Assembly (NCBI GenBank): GCA_910588855.1
Contig: CAJUSR010000008.1
Location: 80,371 to 144,370, forward strand
Direction: 5' to 3'
From: an uncultured Kineothrix sp.
GTDB taxonomy: Bacteria; Bacillota; Clostridia; Lachnospirales; Lachnospiraceae
DNA: 64,000 bases
Part shown: piece after piece, positions 45,078 through 53,489 of the stretch
Layout: every line of letters starts with the position of its first letter
Position numbering within the stretch: the stretch's first letter is position 1
Position numbers and translations under genes: made by a program
The notes under the pieces: model-generated
The model's input: the letters and a program-made list of their open reading frames with translations, nothing else
The model's database searches: none
What the model was told of the DNA's origin: nothing

Positions 45078-45589
45078 GATAACCGCCCCTCCCATTCCAG
45101 CTTTCCACTTCCCAACAGATAACCCATAAAGTAGATATATGCCTGATCTGTACTCCATTCCTTAAACTTGAAATGTCCTTTATCTGCTAAATGTGACATA
45201 GCTTTCAGCAGTTCATCACAATAAGGGATTGACGGTTTATTCATGGCTTTTTCGATAATCGGGAAATACTCCTGCGCTATCTGTTCAGCAACTTTCTCAC
45301 GCCCCTTTTTCAAGTATTCGCTGTGTGCCTCATGAATCTCGTTATACACCGCCCAGCCATACTTTTTGCAAATACTGTCCATAGTCCTGTTATTGATGAA
45401 TTTCTTGTCACTTTCAATTAGCGATATGAACCGCACAACCTCTTTTTCCGGCAGATTGTTATAATAAAGCGTGTCTTTGTTGCTCCATATTGCAAGCTGG
45501 TACTCTGCTACTGTAATCTTTTCACAATACAGAACGTGCATTTGCATAGCAGATGGTAGTTCGTCAAAGGTGCATTTTATTAAATCCAT
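45074..45589 (-). CDS. Element-borne protein of unknown function
   Basis: A 171-residue soluble protein, MDLIKCTFDELPSAMQMHVL, mostly helical, ending FMGYLLGSGKLEWEGRLS. No family is recognised. It is coupled to the small membrane protein downstream, and both lie between the integrase and the HIRAN gene. Good coding character and the ATGA overlap support it as real. Confidence 0.65.
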   Translation of the reverse strand: MDLIKCTFDELPSAMQMHVLYCEKITVAEYQLAIWSNKDTLYYNNLPEKEVVRFISLIESDKKFINNRTMDSICKKYGWAVYNEIHEAHSEYLKKGREKVAEQIAQEYFPIIEKAMNKPSIPYCDELLKAMSHLADKGHFKFKEWSTDQAYIYFMGYLLGSGKLEWEGRLS

Positions 45590-45722
45590 TTTCTTTCAAA
45601 TCCTCTCTTTACTCCGGGCAGGGGAAATGTTATAATCTCCCCATACCCTGATACTTTTTTTGTAACGGTTTTTGGGTTACTGCCCCTACCAGAAGTTTGC
45701 GGCTTCTGTAAGGGCATTTTCT

Positions 45723-46160
45723 TTATACTGTTATGTTAATCAGTGCGCCCAGGCTTTCTTTCCATCCATAGCCGCCGATAATCTGCATCAGGGTAGCCTT
45801 TACCTGAATACCCATATCAAGCACTTTGGAAAGCTCCCTTGCAAGCCCTTTGGGGATATATCCAATTATGGTACGTCTGGAAATCGTCTTGATATGCACA
45901 ACAATCTGAATGGCGTTACCATCAAACTTATTTTCCTTTTCTCTTTCCAGTGTAACGGTCAAATCCTCCGGCTTGAACTGCTGCAGGAATGCCAGCCGCT
46001 CTTGTCTGTTCTCAAAGCTAACCCCAGCGGCTCTCACTGTCATTGACAGCTTCACTCTCTGCCATGCCTTTTTGAAAGCATCTTTGAGAGAGTACCCGGC
46101 TTTCCGTAATTGGTTAGCCATTGCACACACGGTTTTTCTTACTTTGGTAATCTGTTTCAT
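45723..46160 (-). CDS. HIRAN-domain protein
   Basis: A 145-residue protein with a helical N terminus (ANQLRKAGYSLKDAFKKAWQ) and a C-terminal HIRAN domain (about 60-140: VTLEREKENKFDGNAIQIVV, IIGYIPKGLARELSKVLDMG). HIRAN domains bind damaged or single-stranded DNA ends in eukaryotic HLTF and occur alone in phages and mobile elements. It is transcribed divergently from the ribbon-helix-helix regulator, and shares its CACATG control region. Confidence 0.8.
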   Translation of the reverse strand: MKQITKVRKTVCAMANQLRKAGYSLKDAFKKAWQRVKLSMTVRAAGVSFENRQERLAFLQQFKPEDLTVTLEREKENKFDGNAIQIVVHIKTISRRTIIGYIPKGLARELSKVLDMGIQVKATLMQIIGGYGWKESLGALINITV

Positions 46161-46200
46161 GTGGTGTTGCTCCTTTCATCTCTTGATGATATTAGTATAG

Positions 46201-46310
46201 CACATGGGCACATACATTTCCATTGACAGAATACCTAAAATCACATGTTCCCATGTGTTTAATATTTGTACATTATGCACATGGACACATGTATTTACTT
46301 ATGATATAAT
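46201..46310 (+). promoter_or_regulatory. Promoter and CACATG operator array between HIRAN and RHH genes
   Basis: TGGACA, 17 nt, TATAAT (46282-46310) reads toward the RHH gene. CACATG words occur at 46201, 46242, 46278 and 46286, with an inverted CATGTG at 46252 and a degenerate CACATA at 46209. Pairs spaced by 2 nt (CACATG-GA-CACATG) fit tandem RHH dimers and overlap the -35. Confidence 0.75.
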
Positions 46311-46386
46311 ATCATTGTACAGTGGAGAAGGTGCATCTATAATTTGCCGCCCCACTGGAACGTATAAAAGAAAGAGGGTGCATCTT

Positions 46387-46611
46387 ATGTCAGATGAAAA
46401 AAAAAGTACATACACTGGTTACACGGAAGCCCGGAAAAAAGCCAATGAAAAATATCTGAAAGAATCCGTTGAAGATATCCGAATCAGAGTTCCAAAAGGC
46501 GATAAAGCAAAGGTTCAGGAACATGCCGCCACTATGGGGGAAAGTACAAATGCTTTCGTTGTTCGGGCAATCACCGAAGCGATGAACCGTGACAGACAAA
46601 AGCAAGAATAA
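46387..46611 (+). CDS. Arc-type ribbon-helix-helix DNA-binding protein
   Basis: A 74-residue protein with a polar N terminus and an RHH fold from about 29: VEDIRIRVPKGDKAKVQEHA (strand and helix A) and STNAFVVRAITEAMNRD (helix B). ATG 46387 has GAGGGTG upstream; upstream in-frame codons lack coding character. It probably represses its own and the HIRAN promoter through the CACATG sites. Confidence 0.85.
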   Translation: MSDEKKSTYTGYTEARKKANEKYLKESVEDIRIRVPKGDKAKVQEHAATMGESTNAFVVRAITEAMNRDRQKQE

Positions 46612-46755
46612 CCACCGATGCCTGCCCGAAAATTTTAGGGGGCGGCTCTGCCTTGTTTGGGTAATGGATATTCAGGGGAACGCCTGATAAGAAAATGAGA
46701 GGGCAGCAGGCAGACAGCTTTTGCAATCACATTACAGTAAACGTGCGTTTGGCTC

Positions 46756-46784
46756 TTGAATCCTGCTGCCAAATGTGCTATATT
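46756..46784 (+). promoter_or_regulatory. Promoter of the candidate antisense RNA
   Basis: TTGAAT, 17 nt, TATATT on the plus strand, pointing at the 3' end of the toxin gene. Confidence 0.6.
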
Positions 46785-46790
46785 AAGCAT

Positions 46791-46895
46791 AGAAAAAGGG
46801 AAAGCCATAGAAGCGGCTCTACCTCTCACAATAAGTTTAAACTTCTGCTATAAGCAGTCAGCCGTCACTATTGGCAGTAGTGGCGGCTATTTCTT
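46791..46895 (+). ncRNA. Candidate type I antitoxin RNA, antisense to toxin 3' region
   Basis: A ~100-nt transcript from the promoter at 46756-46784 would run to the hairpin GCCGTCACTA/AGTAGTGGCGGC (46861-46887) followed by TATTTCTTT. It would be complementary to the 3' untranslated region and stop codon of the toxin mRNA, the geometry of the TxpA-RatA and BsrG-SR4 systems. The hairpin can end the toxin mRNA on the other strand as well. Ends are predicted, not measured. Confidence 0.55.
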
Positions 46896-46979
46896 TCCCT
46901 TAAAAATCTGATAAAGCAGACTAATAAGGGCAACAATGAACGTACAGAACAAAAAGAAATCCTGATATGTAACATACAT
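46887..46979 (-). CDS. Holin-like type I toxin, 30 residues
   Basis: MYVTYQDFFLFCTFIVALIS followed by a short hydrophobic end and a basic FKGKK tail: one membrane segment with charged C terminus, as in the putative holin-like toxin family (TxpA/BsrG-like). AGGAGGG lies seven bases before the ATG. The leader carries two CCCTCC and two GGAGGG words that can pair in alternative ways, including with the ribosome binding site. Promoter and convergent antisense RNA are identifiable. It lies inside the integrated element, where it may act in maintenance. Confidence 0.75.
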   Translation of the reverse strand: MYVTYQDFFLFCTFIVALISLLYQIFKGKK

Positions 46980-47065
46980 TGTATCGCCCTCCTTTCTTTC
47001 GTCTGGAGGGTTAGCCCCTCCGAAATGGAGGGTAGCCGCCCGGCTCTATGGTTTCCCATGAATGG

Positions 47066-47094
47066 AGTATAGCACACATTACTTTTTTCGACAA
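47066..47094 (-). promoter_or_regulatory. Toxin promoter
   Basis: Minus strand TTGTCG, 17 nt, TATACT, giving a leader of about 80 nt. Confidence 0.6.
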
Positions 47095-47218
47095 TGCCTA
47101 TATTAAGTTTTAAAGCCTGTTTTCGCCCTTTTATCCTCTTACCCTTAATTTCTACCCTCACACTATTTCAAGCCCGATTTGCCCAATTACAAGCCCTACT
47201 GCAAGGTATTTCAAGCCT

Positions 47219-47836
47219 TTATCTGCATAATGCCTTGTATGCTTTCATAAGTGCGTTTTCCATGTTGCGCTCATACTGTTTCTGCAATGCCTTAAATTCC
47301 TGCATCAGCTTTTCATATTTAGCCCATCTCATATAATGCGGCTTCGGTATGTAATACACATCAGCAATGCAGTCATAATTATTTCTCCACCACTGATAAT
47401 CTAACCGTTCCGCAATCCTCTCCATTTTCAGCCGTATTTCATCCATGCCGCTTTTCTGTTGGCAGGAATAATTCAGCTTCGCACACTTCCGGCACGCATA
47501 ATGTTTATAGTAATCATACAGATACCGCACACGCCGTCCACAATACGGACAATGGAAATACATTCTTACCGACTTTCCATCTATGCCGGGAACCCTTGAC
47601 AATGGCAGATCAACATATCTGTATTCCCCGTCCTGAATGCTCAATACTTTAATCAACGCTGTTCTGCTCTGTACATGGTAGATAATATCCCCTCTGGTAA
47701 GCGGATATTGTACGGTTGTCTTGCAGTCAAGGTATTTATCAGCCATTAGGTAATCATAAAATGCAAAGCTGTCCCTGCGGAAACTTTCAAGCCGTTTGTG
47801 TGTCTTATTGTGACCGCCGGAACCATAACCGCCCAT
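47219..47836 (-). CDS. Zinc-ribbon protein of unknown function
   Basis: A 205-residue protein starting MGGYGSGGHNKTHKRLESFR. A four-cysteine zinc ribbon (CPYCGRR ... CRKCAKLNYSC) is at about 95-130, followed by a long charged C-terminal helical region (KYEKLMQEFKALQKQYERN). Proteins of this type are frequent in integrative elements and phages. DNA binding is likely but unproven. Confidence 0.75.
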   Translation of the reverse strand: MGGYGSGGHNKTHKRLESFRRDSFAFYDYLMADKYLDCKTTVQYPLTRGDIIYHVQSRTALIKVLSIQDGEYRYVDLPLSRVPGIDGKSVRMYFHCPYCGRRVRYLYDYYKHYACRKCAKLNYSCQQKSGMDEIRLKMERIAERLDYQWWRNNYDCIADVYYIPKPHYMRWAKYEKLMQEFKALQKQYERNMENALMKAYKALCR

Positions 47837-48178
47837 ATTATCATCCCCTATCTATAAATGCGTTCTCTGTTACTATTTCCTATATGTGCGTGTTTTGCCT
47901 AAATCAACGGTGAATTTACACTTTTTGCAACTATATAAATCCTGAACCCCTGATAAAATCAGCATTTTCCAATACTTCACTTATCCATTTATCAGGAAAA
48001 GATACCAGTAAATCTATGAATAATGTGTATAAATCATGGAAAAACCTCATTATTCCCCACTATTCTCCGCCGCAATTCTGCCAACCGCTGAAAATAATTC
48101 ATGATATTTTACCCGAACTAAAATACCGTAATATACGCCCCGTATCTTTCTGAAACACCTAATAAGAATAGACCTCTG
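47837..48178. other. AT-rich non-coding gap
   Basis: No coding frame is supported. The sequence is AT-rich with several near-repeats of TTTATCAGG/CCTGATAAA and TATGAATAATG-like words. It could include the promoter of the zinc-ribbon gene or a replication region for the P4-type primase; nothing definite is seen. Confidence 0.3.
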
Positions 48179-48599
48179 TCAGATTTCTTCTACCACAAAC
48201 CGCCGTATCCTTGAATCAGACTTTATAAACGCACTGACAAGCCCACGCAGTTTCATCTTCTGAAGCGTCTGCGAAATGGTATTGACGTGTACCCTCACCG
48301 CCTTTTCTTCCATCAATGCCACATAAGCATCCGAAACAATATCCCCGGAAACGTAACACTCCAATATATCCCGGCATATCCTCACCCCGGCAGCGATCAG
48401 TTCCATGTCCGGGAAGTTTGCAAAATCTATCCTCACCGTCTATCAATAATGCGTCTGATATCCGATCACCGCACATTCCCAAATATCCGTCCGCTTTAAT
48501 CCCTCCTGTTTTAAGAATCATTGATAACTTTATGAACGGCTCACAAAGCGGCTCCCAGCTTCTGATTGACTTCATCACTTTTTTATCTGCTTTATCCAT
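48179..48599 (-). pseudogene. Helical element protein apparently split by a +1 frameshift
   Basis: The frame from ATG 48599 reads plausibly as MDKADKKVMKSIRSWEPLCE up to LLIDGED, then turns into Cys/Gly-rich nonsense to 48216. A second frame takes over at about 48430 with IDFANFPDMELIAAGVRICR and a winged-helix-like end (NTISQTLQKMKLRGLVSAFI) to 48179. The second frame has a GTG at 48436 but no ribosome binding site. One ~140-residue gene with a one-base shift, natural or mutational, explains both. Family unknown. Confidence 0.5.
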
Positions 48600-48658
48600 T
48601 ACGCTATCCTCCTGATTGTTTATGCCGCCCCATAAAAGGGCTACCTCTCTGCCACTGG

Positions 48659-49165
48659 CTATTTTAAAATTTCCCTTGCGTAATACTGGAAAGTGGAAAC
48701 TATGTAATAGCCGGCATATTCCGGGGAAATGAATTGTATGTTTGCGTCAAATCTGTGTTCAAACGTCTTTAAAGATGCCATGTATGCAGCAGGCGTGAAC
48801 TCTGTTCGGTATTTATGCCCGATAATGTCAGAATAGCCGCCGGGGGCTTCAATCATCAGATACACCTTGCACCCGTCATTCCCGGCTTTCAGGAACTCTT
48901 TTTCAAACCGTTCCCTTTCCCCGGTCAGATTCCCCGACAATTCCTCCAGGGATGCCTTGCGCTCCACCACGCAATCCCGGTGAAAAAATATGTCCTCGCC
49001 TGCTGCCGCTGCCGGAACCATAAACGAATAATCGCCGTATTCCAGTTTTTCAGTTTGGAAAGAAACCTTCTGTTTCCTGAAATAGTCCAGTATGTGAGTA
49101 TTTTTCTTTTCCCGGCTGTCAACTAAAATAACCATGCTCTTTGTCAGTTTCTTTATTTCCTCCAT
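48659..49165 (-). CDS. ERCC4-domain nuclease
   Basis: A 168-residue protein consisting of one XPF/ERCC4-type nuclease domain: MVILVDSREKKNTHILDYF (the D-x-R-E start), EYGDYSF, and CVVERKASLEELSGNL (the ERKxxxD-like active site). Such stand-alone nucleases occur in phages and integrative elements, and probably act on branched DNA. Expected to be cytoplasmic and metal-dependent. Confidence 0.8.
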   Translation of the reverse strand: MEEIKKLTKSMVILVDSREKKNTHILDYFRKQKVSFQTEKLEYGDYSFMVPAAAAGEDIFFHRDCVVERKASLEELSGNLTGERERFEKEFLKAGNDGCKVYLMIEAPGGYSDIIGHKYRTEFTPAAYMASLKTFEHRFDANIQFISPEYAGYYIVSTFQYYAREILK

Positions 49166-49182
49166 GGAAAATTTATATTACT

Positions 49183-49515
49183 TCATGCGCTGCGTTCCTC
49201 CTTTAGTAGCACATCCAAATTGTGATAGAATTTCCTACGGAAACCATAAAAATCACTTCGCCCGACCGGAATACGCCCCAACTTATAATCAAACTCTATA
49301 AGGTCATAGGACTTGCTTTTTGTGACAGATAAGATAATCCACGGCTCTATAAATTCAAGCCCTCTGCAAGCCTTTGAGAGTGTTTCACGGCTATATTTCC
49401 CCGCCGCACAACCGCCACGCAATTCTATGTACCTTTCCCGGCTTATGTTGTACGCTTCAAAACTAAGCCGGGGCGCTCCCTGATTTTCCGTCCTGCTTAA
49501 ATTACCCTTTGACAT
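49183..49515 (-). CDS. Element protein of unknown function
   Basis: A 110-residue basic protein (MSKGNLSRTENQGAPRLSFE, then YNISRERYIELRGGCAAGKY) with no recognised family. It starts 17 nt upstream of the ERCC4 nuclease and is on the same strand as the whole replication module. It resembles small conserved proteins next to primases in phage-like elements. Confidence 0.6.
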   Translation of the reverse strand: MSKGNLSRTENQGAPRLSFEAYNISRERYIELRGGCAAGKYSRETLSKACRGLEFIEPWIILSVTKSKSYDLIEFDYKLGRIPVGRSDFYGFRRKFYHNLDVLLKEERSA

Positions 49516-49575
49516 GGCAAGCCACTCCTTTTATAATTTAATCAGGTTCGGGGGCTTGCTTAGGCAGGCTCTTTT

Positions 49576-49809
49576 TTATGTTGCATTTTGTTTCATTTCC
49601 TTGCTTTTCCTTTCCAGTTCATCAATCGCCGCCAGTATTAATGCAATCGCAAGTTTCGCATTATCATACTTCTTTGCTATCTGCCCGGATTCATCAACCA
49701 CGGCTTCCCAGTATTCATCTGATTGCTGCACATCCGCATATTTCTTGTAAAATTTCCATGCGTCCGTAAACATTCCATAGACGGCTTTCAGTTCTTCATC
49801 CGTTACCAC
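49576..49809 (-). CDS. Small element protein of unknown function
   Basis: A 77-residue acidic helical protein (VTDEELKAVYGMFTDAWKFY, ending LERKSKEMKQNAT). It starts with GTG at 49809 and overlaps the stop of the upstream gene by 14 nt. No family recognised. Confidence 0.55.
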   Translation of the reverse strand: MVTDEELKAVYGMFTDAWKFYKKYADVQQSDEYWEAVVDESGQIAKKYDNAKLAIALILAAIDELERKSKEMKQNAT

Positions 49810-50050
49810 ACAAGCCAGCCTCCCAACATTTCCGCTTTAGCAACTGGTAAACTTCCGACAGCTTATCCCGGTTCTGCGGCTCCTGCCTTACCTCTGTTTC
49901 AAAATCCTGCCGCATTTCAGAAAGAATATTGTTCCTCTGCTCCACACTTTCAATGCCAGTGATCCGCTCCCGGTATCGGTCATAAAATGCCATACTGGCA
50001 GCAGGCAGCCCCGGCGCATCCGTCAAACTGATAGCTTTATCTCTGTTCAT
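49796..50050 (-). CDS. Small element protein of unknown function
   Basis: An 84-residue charged protein (MNRDKAISLTDAPGLPAASM, FETEVRQEPQNRDKLSEVYQ). It overlaps both neighbours by 14 nt, typical of a tightly packed phage-like operon. No family recognised. Confidence 0.55.
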   Translation of the reverse strand: MNRDKAISLTDAPGLPAASMAFYDRYRERITGIESVEQRNNILSEMRQDFETEVRQEPQNRDKLSEVYQLLKRKCWEAGLCGNG

Positions 50051-50558
50051 CTGGCTTTCCTCCCTCCGGCGAATAAATCTCGCCGCCCTCTAATTCGTAT
50101 CTATCCGCACAGAAAAGCGCATCAGCAGAAAGACAAACACCGTACCAATCATCATAGAATAAAGGGTACACTTCCCCATCATTACACAACGCATATAACA
50201 GCACTTTATATTTGTACTCGCCGCCGTCCGAATCCTTTACCACTGCATACATATCATGGTTACATGGTATAATCTGCCGGATAATTGGCTTTGTGCATTG
50301 TCTATTCCGTTCTGCCTTCACTTTTCTTTCCTGAAACTTTACATTGTCCTTTCCAAAAGCATCCGTCAGAATGGAAATATGCGTTTCATCAAAACTGCGG
50401 CTTCTCAATTCCTTGCAGCCTTTGGTACTCGCATCATACACTTTTACAATGGAATCTCCCGGCTTTTCATCCAAAAGTGCAAACAATTTTTCCTCATTCT
50501 CGGAATACTCCGATTGACTGCCAAATTTTATCCATACTTCTTTTACGCACTCTTTCAT
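50037..50558 (-). CDS. Element protein of unknown function
   Basis: A 173-residue soluble protein starting MKECVKEVWIKFGSQSEYSE, with a beta-rich second half (GGEYKYKVLLYALCNDGEVY). No family recognised. Upstream, 50559-50830 contains no supported gene and is AT-rich near 50640-50750. Confidence 0.6.
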   Translation of the reverse strand: MKECVKEVWIKFGSQSEYSENEEKLFALLDEKPGDSIVKVYDASTKGCKELRSRSFDETHISILTDAFGKDNVKFQERKVKAERNRQCTKPIIRQIIPCNHDMYAVVKDSDGGEYKYKVLLYALCNDGEVYPLFYDDWYGVCLSADALFCADRYELEGGEIYSPEGGKPDEQR

Positions 50559-50830
50559 GGCAACACCCTTTCCGGCACATCAAAAGTGCCACTGATATTT
50601 TTATTAAAATCCGTTACCAAATCCAAAAAGGGCAAAAGGGCAGATTTTTTTCGCTGTTTTCTTTTATATACATTAAATACCCATATCACATACATTTTTA
50701 AATCCTTTATATATTTCTCTTAAAAAATTACCCTTTTACCCTAAATACAGTAAATACAAGGCTTTCCGTGGGGCAATTCCACAAAATCCAACTGCCCCAC
50801 ACTTGCCCTTTTGCCCTAAAAATACCCCTA

Positions 50831-53028
50831 TCAGTCAAAAGGCAATTCCTCCTGATAGCCCTCCGGGATTTCAATAAATCCGTCCGGGGTAGTTTTTAGG
50901 GGCTGTTGGGGCAGCTCTGCACCCTCTTTTTTTCAGAAATGCCCTTGAAAATATAAATACCATTCGTCTTTAGTTCCTTATATCCCTTTAGCCGCAAACT
51001 CTTGTAAAAATTATTTCTTGTCAGGCTCTGCCGTTCAGCACTTTCACAATACTTTGCATACCTATCAAAAAGCTTTGTCCGTTCAATCCTGCTGCCATCA
51101 TCCGGCGAACATTCCTCCATCAAGAACGCCTGCACTGTATCACTGTCACACCGCAACTGCGCCACGGCCTTTTCCGAATCAGCAGAAGTTACAATAATTT
51201 CATGCTCATACATCCGTTCTACCGCCCGGACACATAATTGAGTGAAATAATCAATCTCCTGCATAAGTTCATCCATCAAATTAGGGTTTTTATTGTCCGG
51301 CACTCTGTTCATGGTAAGAACCAAAAGCCGCCTATAAAATCCATTGGTCTTTTCATTCTTCACAAGCGGCAATTCATTTGTGGAGAAAATCAGCTTTGCA
51401 TAAGACTTGAAAGAAATTGCATCACGCCCCTTTTGCTCCGCTCGCAATGTGTCCTCCCCCAATACCTTTTTAATAACTGCCGTGTCCTCCAGTGCGGATA
51501 TTTCCAAATCGGCGCAACTGTTCATCAGCTTACCCATAAGCCCAAAACTGGCGAACCGCTGTTGTAATTCATTCAGCCCTATATTTGACAGATTCCGGCT
51601 CCCAACGGATGCTTCTATCAGCCTTATAAATGTGCTTTTTCCGCTGCCGCCCTCTCCAAGCAGGACAAGAAATTTCTGCTGCCCCACATCCTTTGTGTGC
51701 GTATATCCTGCAAACTGTAAAGCCATTTCCCGGTTGTCCGGCTCCGGGCAGATAAAATTTAAAAATTCCTCTGTGCGCTTTCCCTGATATATCGCATCCG
51801 GCTTGTACTCATGGGGTATCTGATTGATAGCTTTATATTTTGGGCTGTGTGGCAGCAGACGTTTTTCCTTGCAATCGTACATCCCATTTTCAAAACATAT
51901 CCAGTGCGCCGGATAGTGGTTCAATTCCTCGAAAGATACTTCCAGGGATATATCACAAAGGAAACGGTCATATATCCTTTTCAGTGTGGTACTTTTAATG
52001 AACTGTGGATATATCAGCTTGCTAATCATTGTTTTCAACCTTGCGCCGCTTATGTCTGCCTTAAAATAGCCGCCGTCATAAATATAGACCGTGCCACCGC
52101 ACACAAATAAATCCTGCTGCCCTTTTATGTATTTAAAGATAGCTTCATCAAATACGCCCGTTGCTATGCCCTTATCATTTAAAAGATGAAACTGCGACAA
52201 GTCCGGCGTGTTTCCCTCTGCCTTTTTTTCTGTAACGGCTCTGTCCTGCTGCAAAAGGCTTCCAAACTCTGCCTTGCTGTGTCCGGCCGCAAAGTAATCT
52301 GATATATCAGCTTTGGGAATATCCGGCACTGGAACAATTACCTTTGCGCTTTCCGCTATGCCCTGCAGATCACTCTGAATAGTGTTTGCCACACGCCGCC
52401 CCGGTCCGTCATTGTCGGCCAGTACATAGACAACCGCCCCTTTGCAAAGCTGCGCCATATCTGCCGACCAATCATTCACACCCCCATAAGAAAACGCCGT
52501 ATAGCCTTGTTTTGCCAGTGTATCAGCGTCTTTTTCGCCCTCCGGGATAAATATAGGCCTGCCCTCTGAAACTGCCTTATTTATGGCTTGTACGCCGTCA
52601 GGCGCATAGACAGCGCATAACTCTTTCCGTGTGCGCCCTCCCAATCCGTAAGTGAACCGCTCATTTGCCAACGTGCCATATATCATTTTCTTTCCTTGCA
52701 TCCGCACTTTGGTAAAAATATAGCCGCCGTTACTGGAAACGTAGTTATAAACCGCTTCAATCCGCTTTTTCTCCCGGCTCTCAATATAGGCTTGCCAACT
52801 GCTGCCAGTCCGCTTTTCCTGATAGAATAAATCTGACTTTTTCAATCCTGCTGCCGATAGAACATTATCAATGTCACATCCTGCATGACAGTGTATAAGA
52901 ACGGAATCACGCCCCTTTGTGACAGTAAGGGAAGCATGCCTATCATCATGCGCCGGACACTGGCACTGTGCTTTGTCCTGATAACGCTTTTTTACTTGTA
53001 AATGGCTTAATATTTCATCATAGGTCAC
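50831..53028 (-). CDS. P4-type primase-helicase, with probable -1 frameshift extension
   Basis: The zero frame from GTG 53028 gives 710 residues ending at 50896. Domains: CHC2-like zinc finger (CPAHDDRHASLTV, HCHAGCDIDNVL), Toprim (PIFIPEGEKDADTL, VYVLADNDGPG), D5_N region, and SF3 helicase with Walker A LLGEGGSGKSTFIRL, Walker B NSCADLEI and sensor KLIFSTNELP. Near the end, codons GAA-AAA-AAG form the heptamer A-AAA-AAG. A -1 slip there replaces nine residues with 31 (EGAELPQQPLKT ... EIPEGYQEELPFD) ending at 50831, a natural-looking C terminus. It would prime and unwind the element for replication. Confidence 0.9.
50926..50932 (-). other. dnaX-type slippery heptamer A-AAA-AAG
   Basis: It is in the correct phase for tandem -1 slippage. 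An AAGGG Shine-Dalgarno-like word lies about 10 nt upstream and a compact GC stem (GGG-T-GCA/TGC-CCC) begins right after. A plain single-base indel in the A-run is the alternative. Confidence 0.6.
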
Positions 53029-53067
53029 TGCTTCGCCCCCCCCCGTTATGTCAATTTTATACTTTCA

Positions 53068-53364
53068 TTAAGCATCTTCCACCTCGTCAAAAGTGTCCAA
53101 TAATGCTCTTGCACCGTTTAAGGCATCTAATGTTTTACTTCCTCTGTTCTCCAACGTCCTTATAAACCGTCTGATTTCCTGCTTTGTTTCAGGCAAGAAA
53201 TAACCGCCCGGTGGCTGTGTGCTACTTAAAATCACTTTACCCTGTTTGCGTTCATGCTCTATCTGCTTCTGAACTGCTCTATTACTTGTCAGCCCTAAAG
53301 TTACTCTTAAATAATCTGGTGATAACGCATTTCTCTCACCGACTTTCAAAACTTCATAAACCAT
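53068..53364 (-). CDS. Small HTH-like element protein
   Basis: A 98-residue protein. ATG 53364 (MVYEVLKVGERNALSPDYLR) is preferred; an upstream start at 53415 adds 17 poorly coding residues. SPDYLRVTLGLTSNRAVQKQ with QIEHERKQGKVI resembles a winged-helix layout in which a two-residue strand leads to ILSSTQPPGGYFLP. It may be a regulator next to the primase; unproven. Confidence 0.6.
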   Translation of the reverse strand: MVYEVLKVGERNALSPDYLRVTLGLTSNRAVQKQIEHERKQGKVILSSTQPPGGYFLPETKQEIRRFIRTLENRGSKTLDALNGARALLDTFDEVEDA

Positions 53365-53489
53365 ACTCTTGTCCTCTCTGCCGGAATCATGATATAATTC
53401 CATTGTGATGTACATAGCTCCGGCTATGCTCTGCCCTCTTTAGCGTTGCACCGCTTTGGAGGGTATTTTCTTTGTTACATTTGATTTCA

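Noticed and set aside
44923..45108. 61-codon frame overlapping the small membrane protein
   Set aside because: The alternative frame at 44928-45077 has coupled ATGA start, a basic N terminus and a membrane segment; this one is His/Gln/Gly-rich and lacks a start signal.
46635..46829. 64-codon minus-strand ORF downstream of the toxin
   Set aside because: No ribosome binding site and no coherent protein pattern; the segment is better explained by the antisense RNA promoter and the toxin 3' region.
47837..48178. Replication origin with iterons
   Set aside because: AT-rich and near a replication module, but no regular repeat set was found.
48216..48436. C-terminal half of the 127-codon frame 48216-48599 as real protein
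   Set aside because: After LLIDGED it is Cys/Gly/Arg-rich without structure-like patterns, and the overlapping +1 frame has good coding character.
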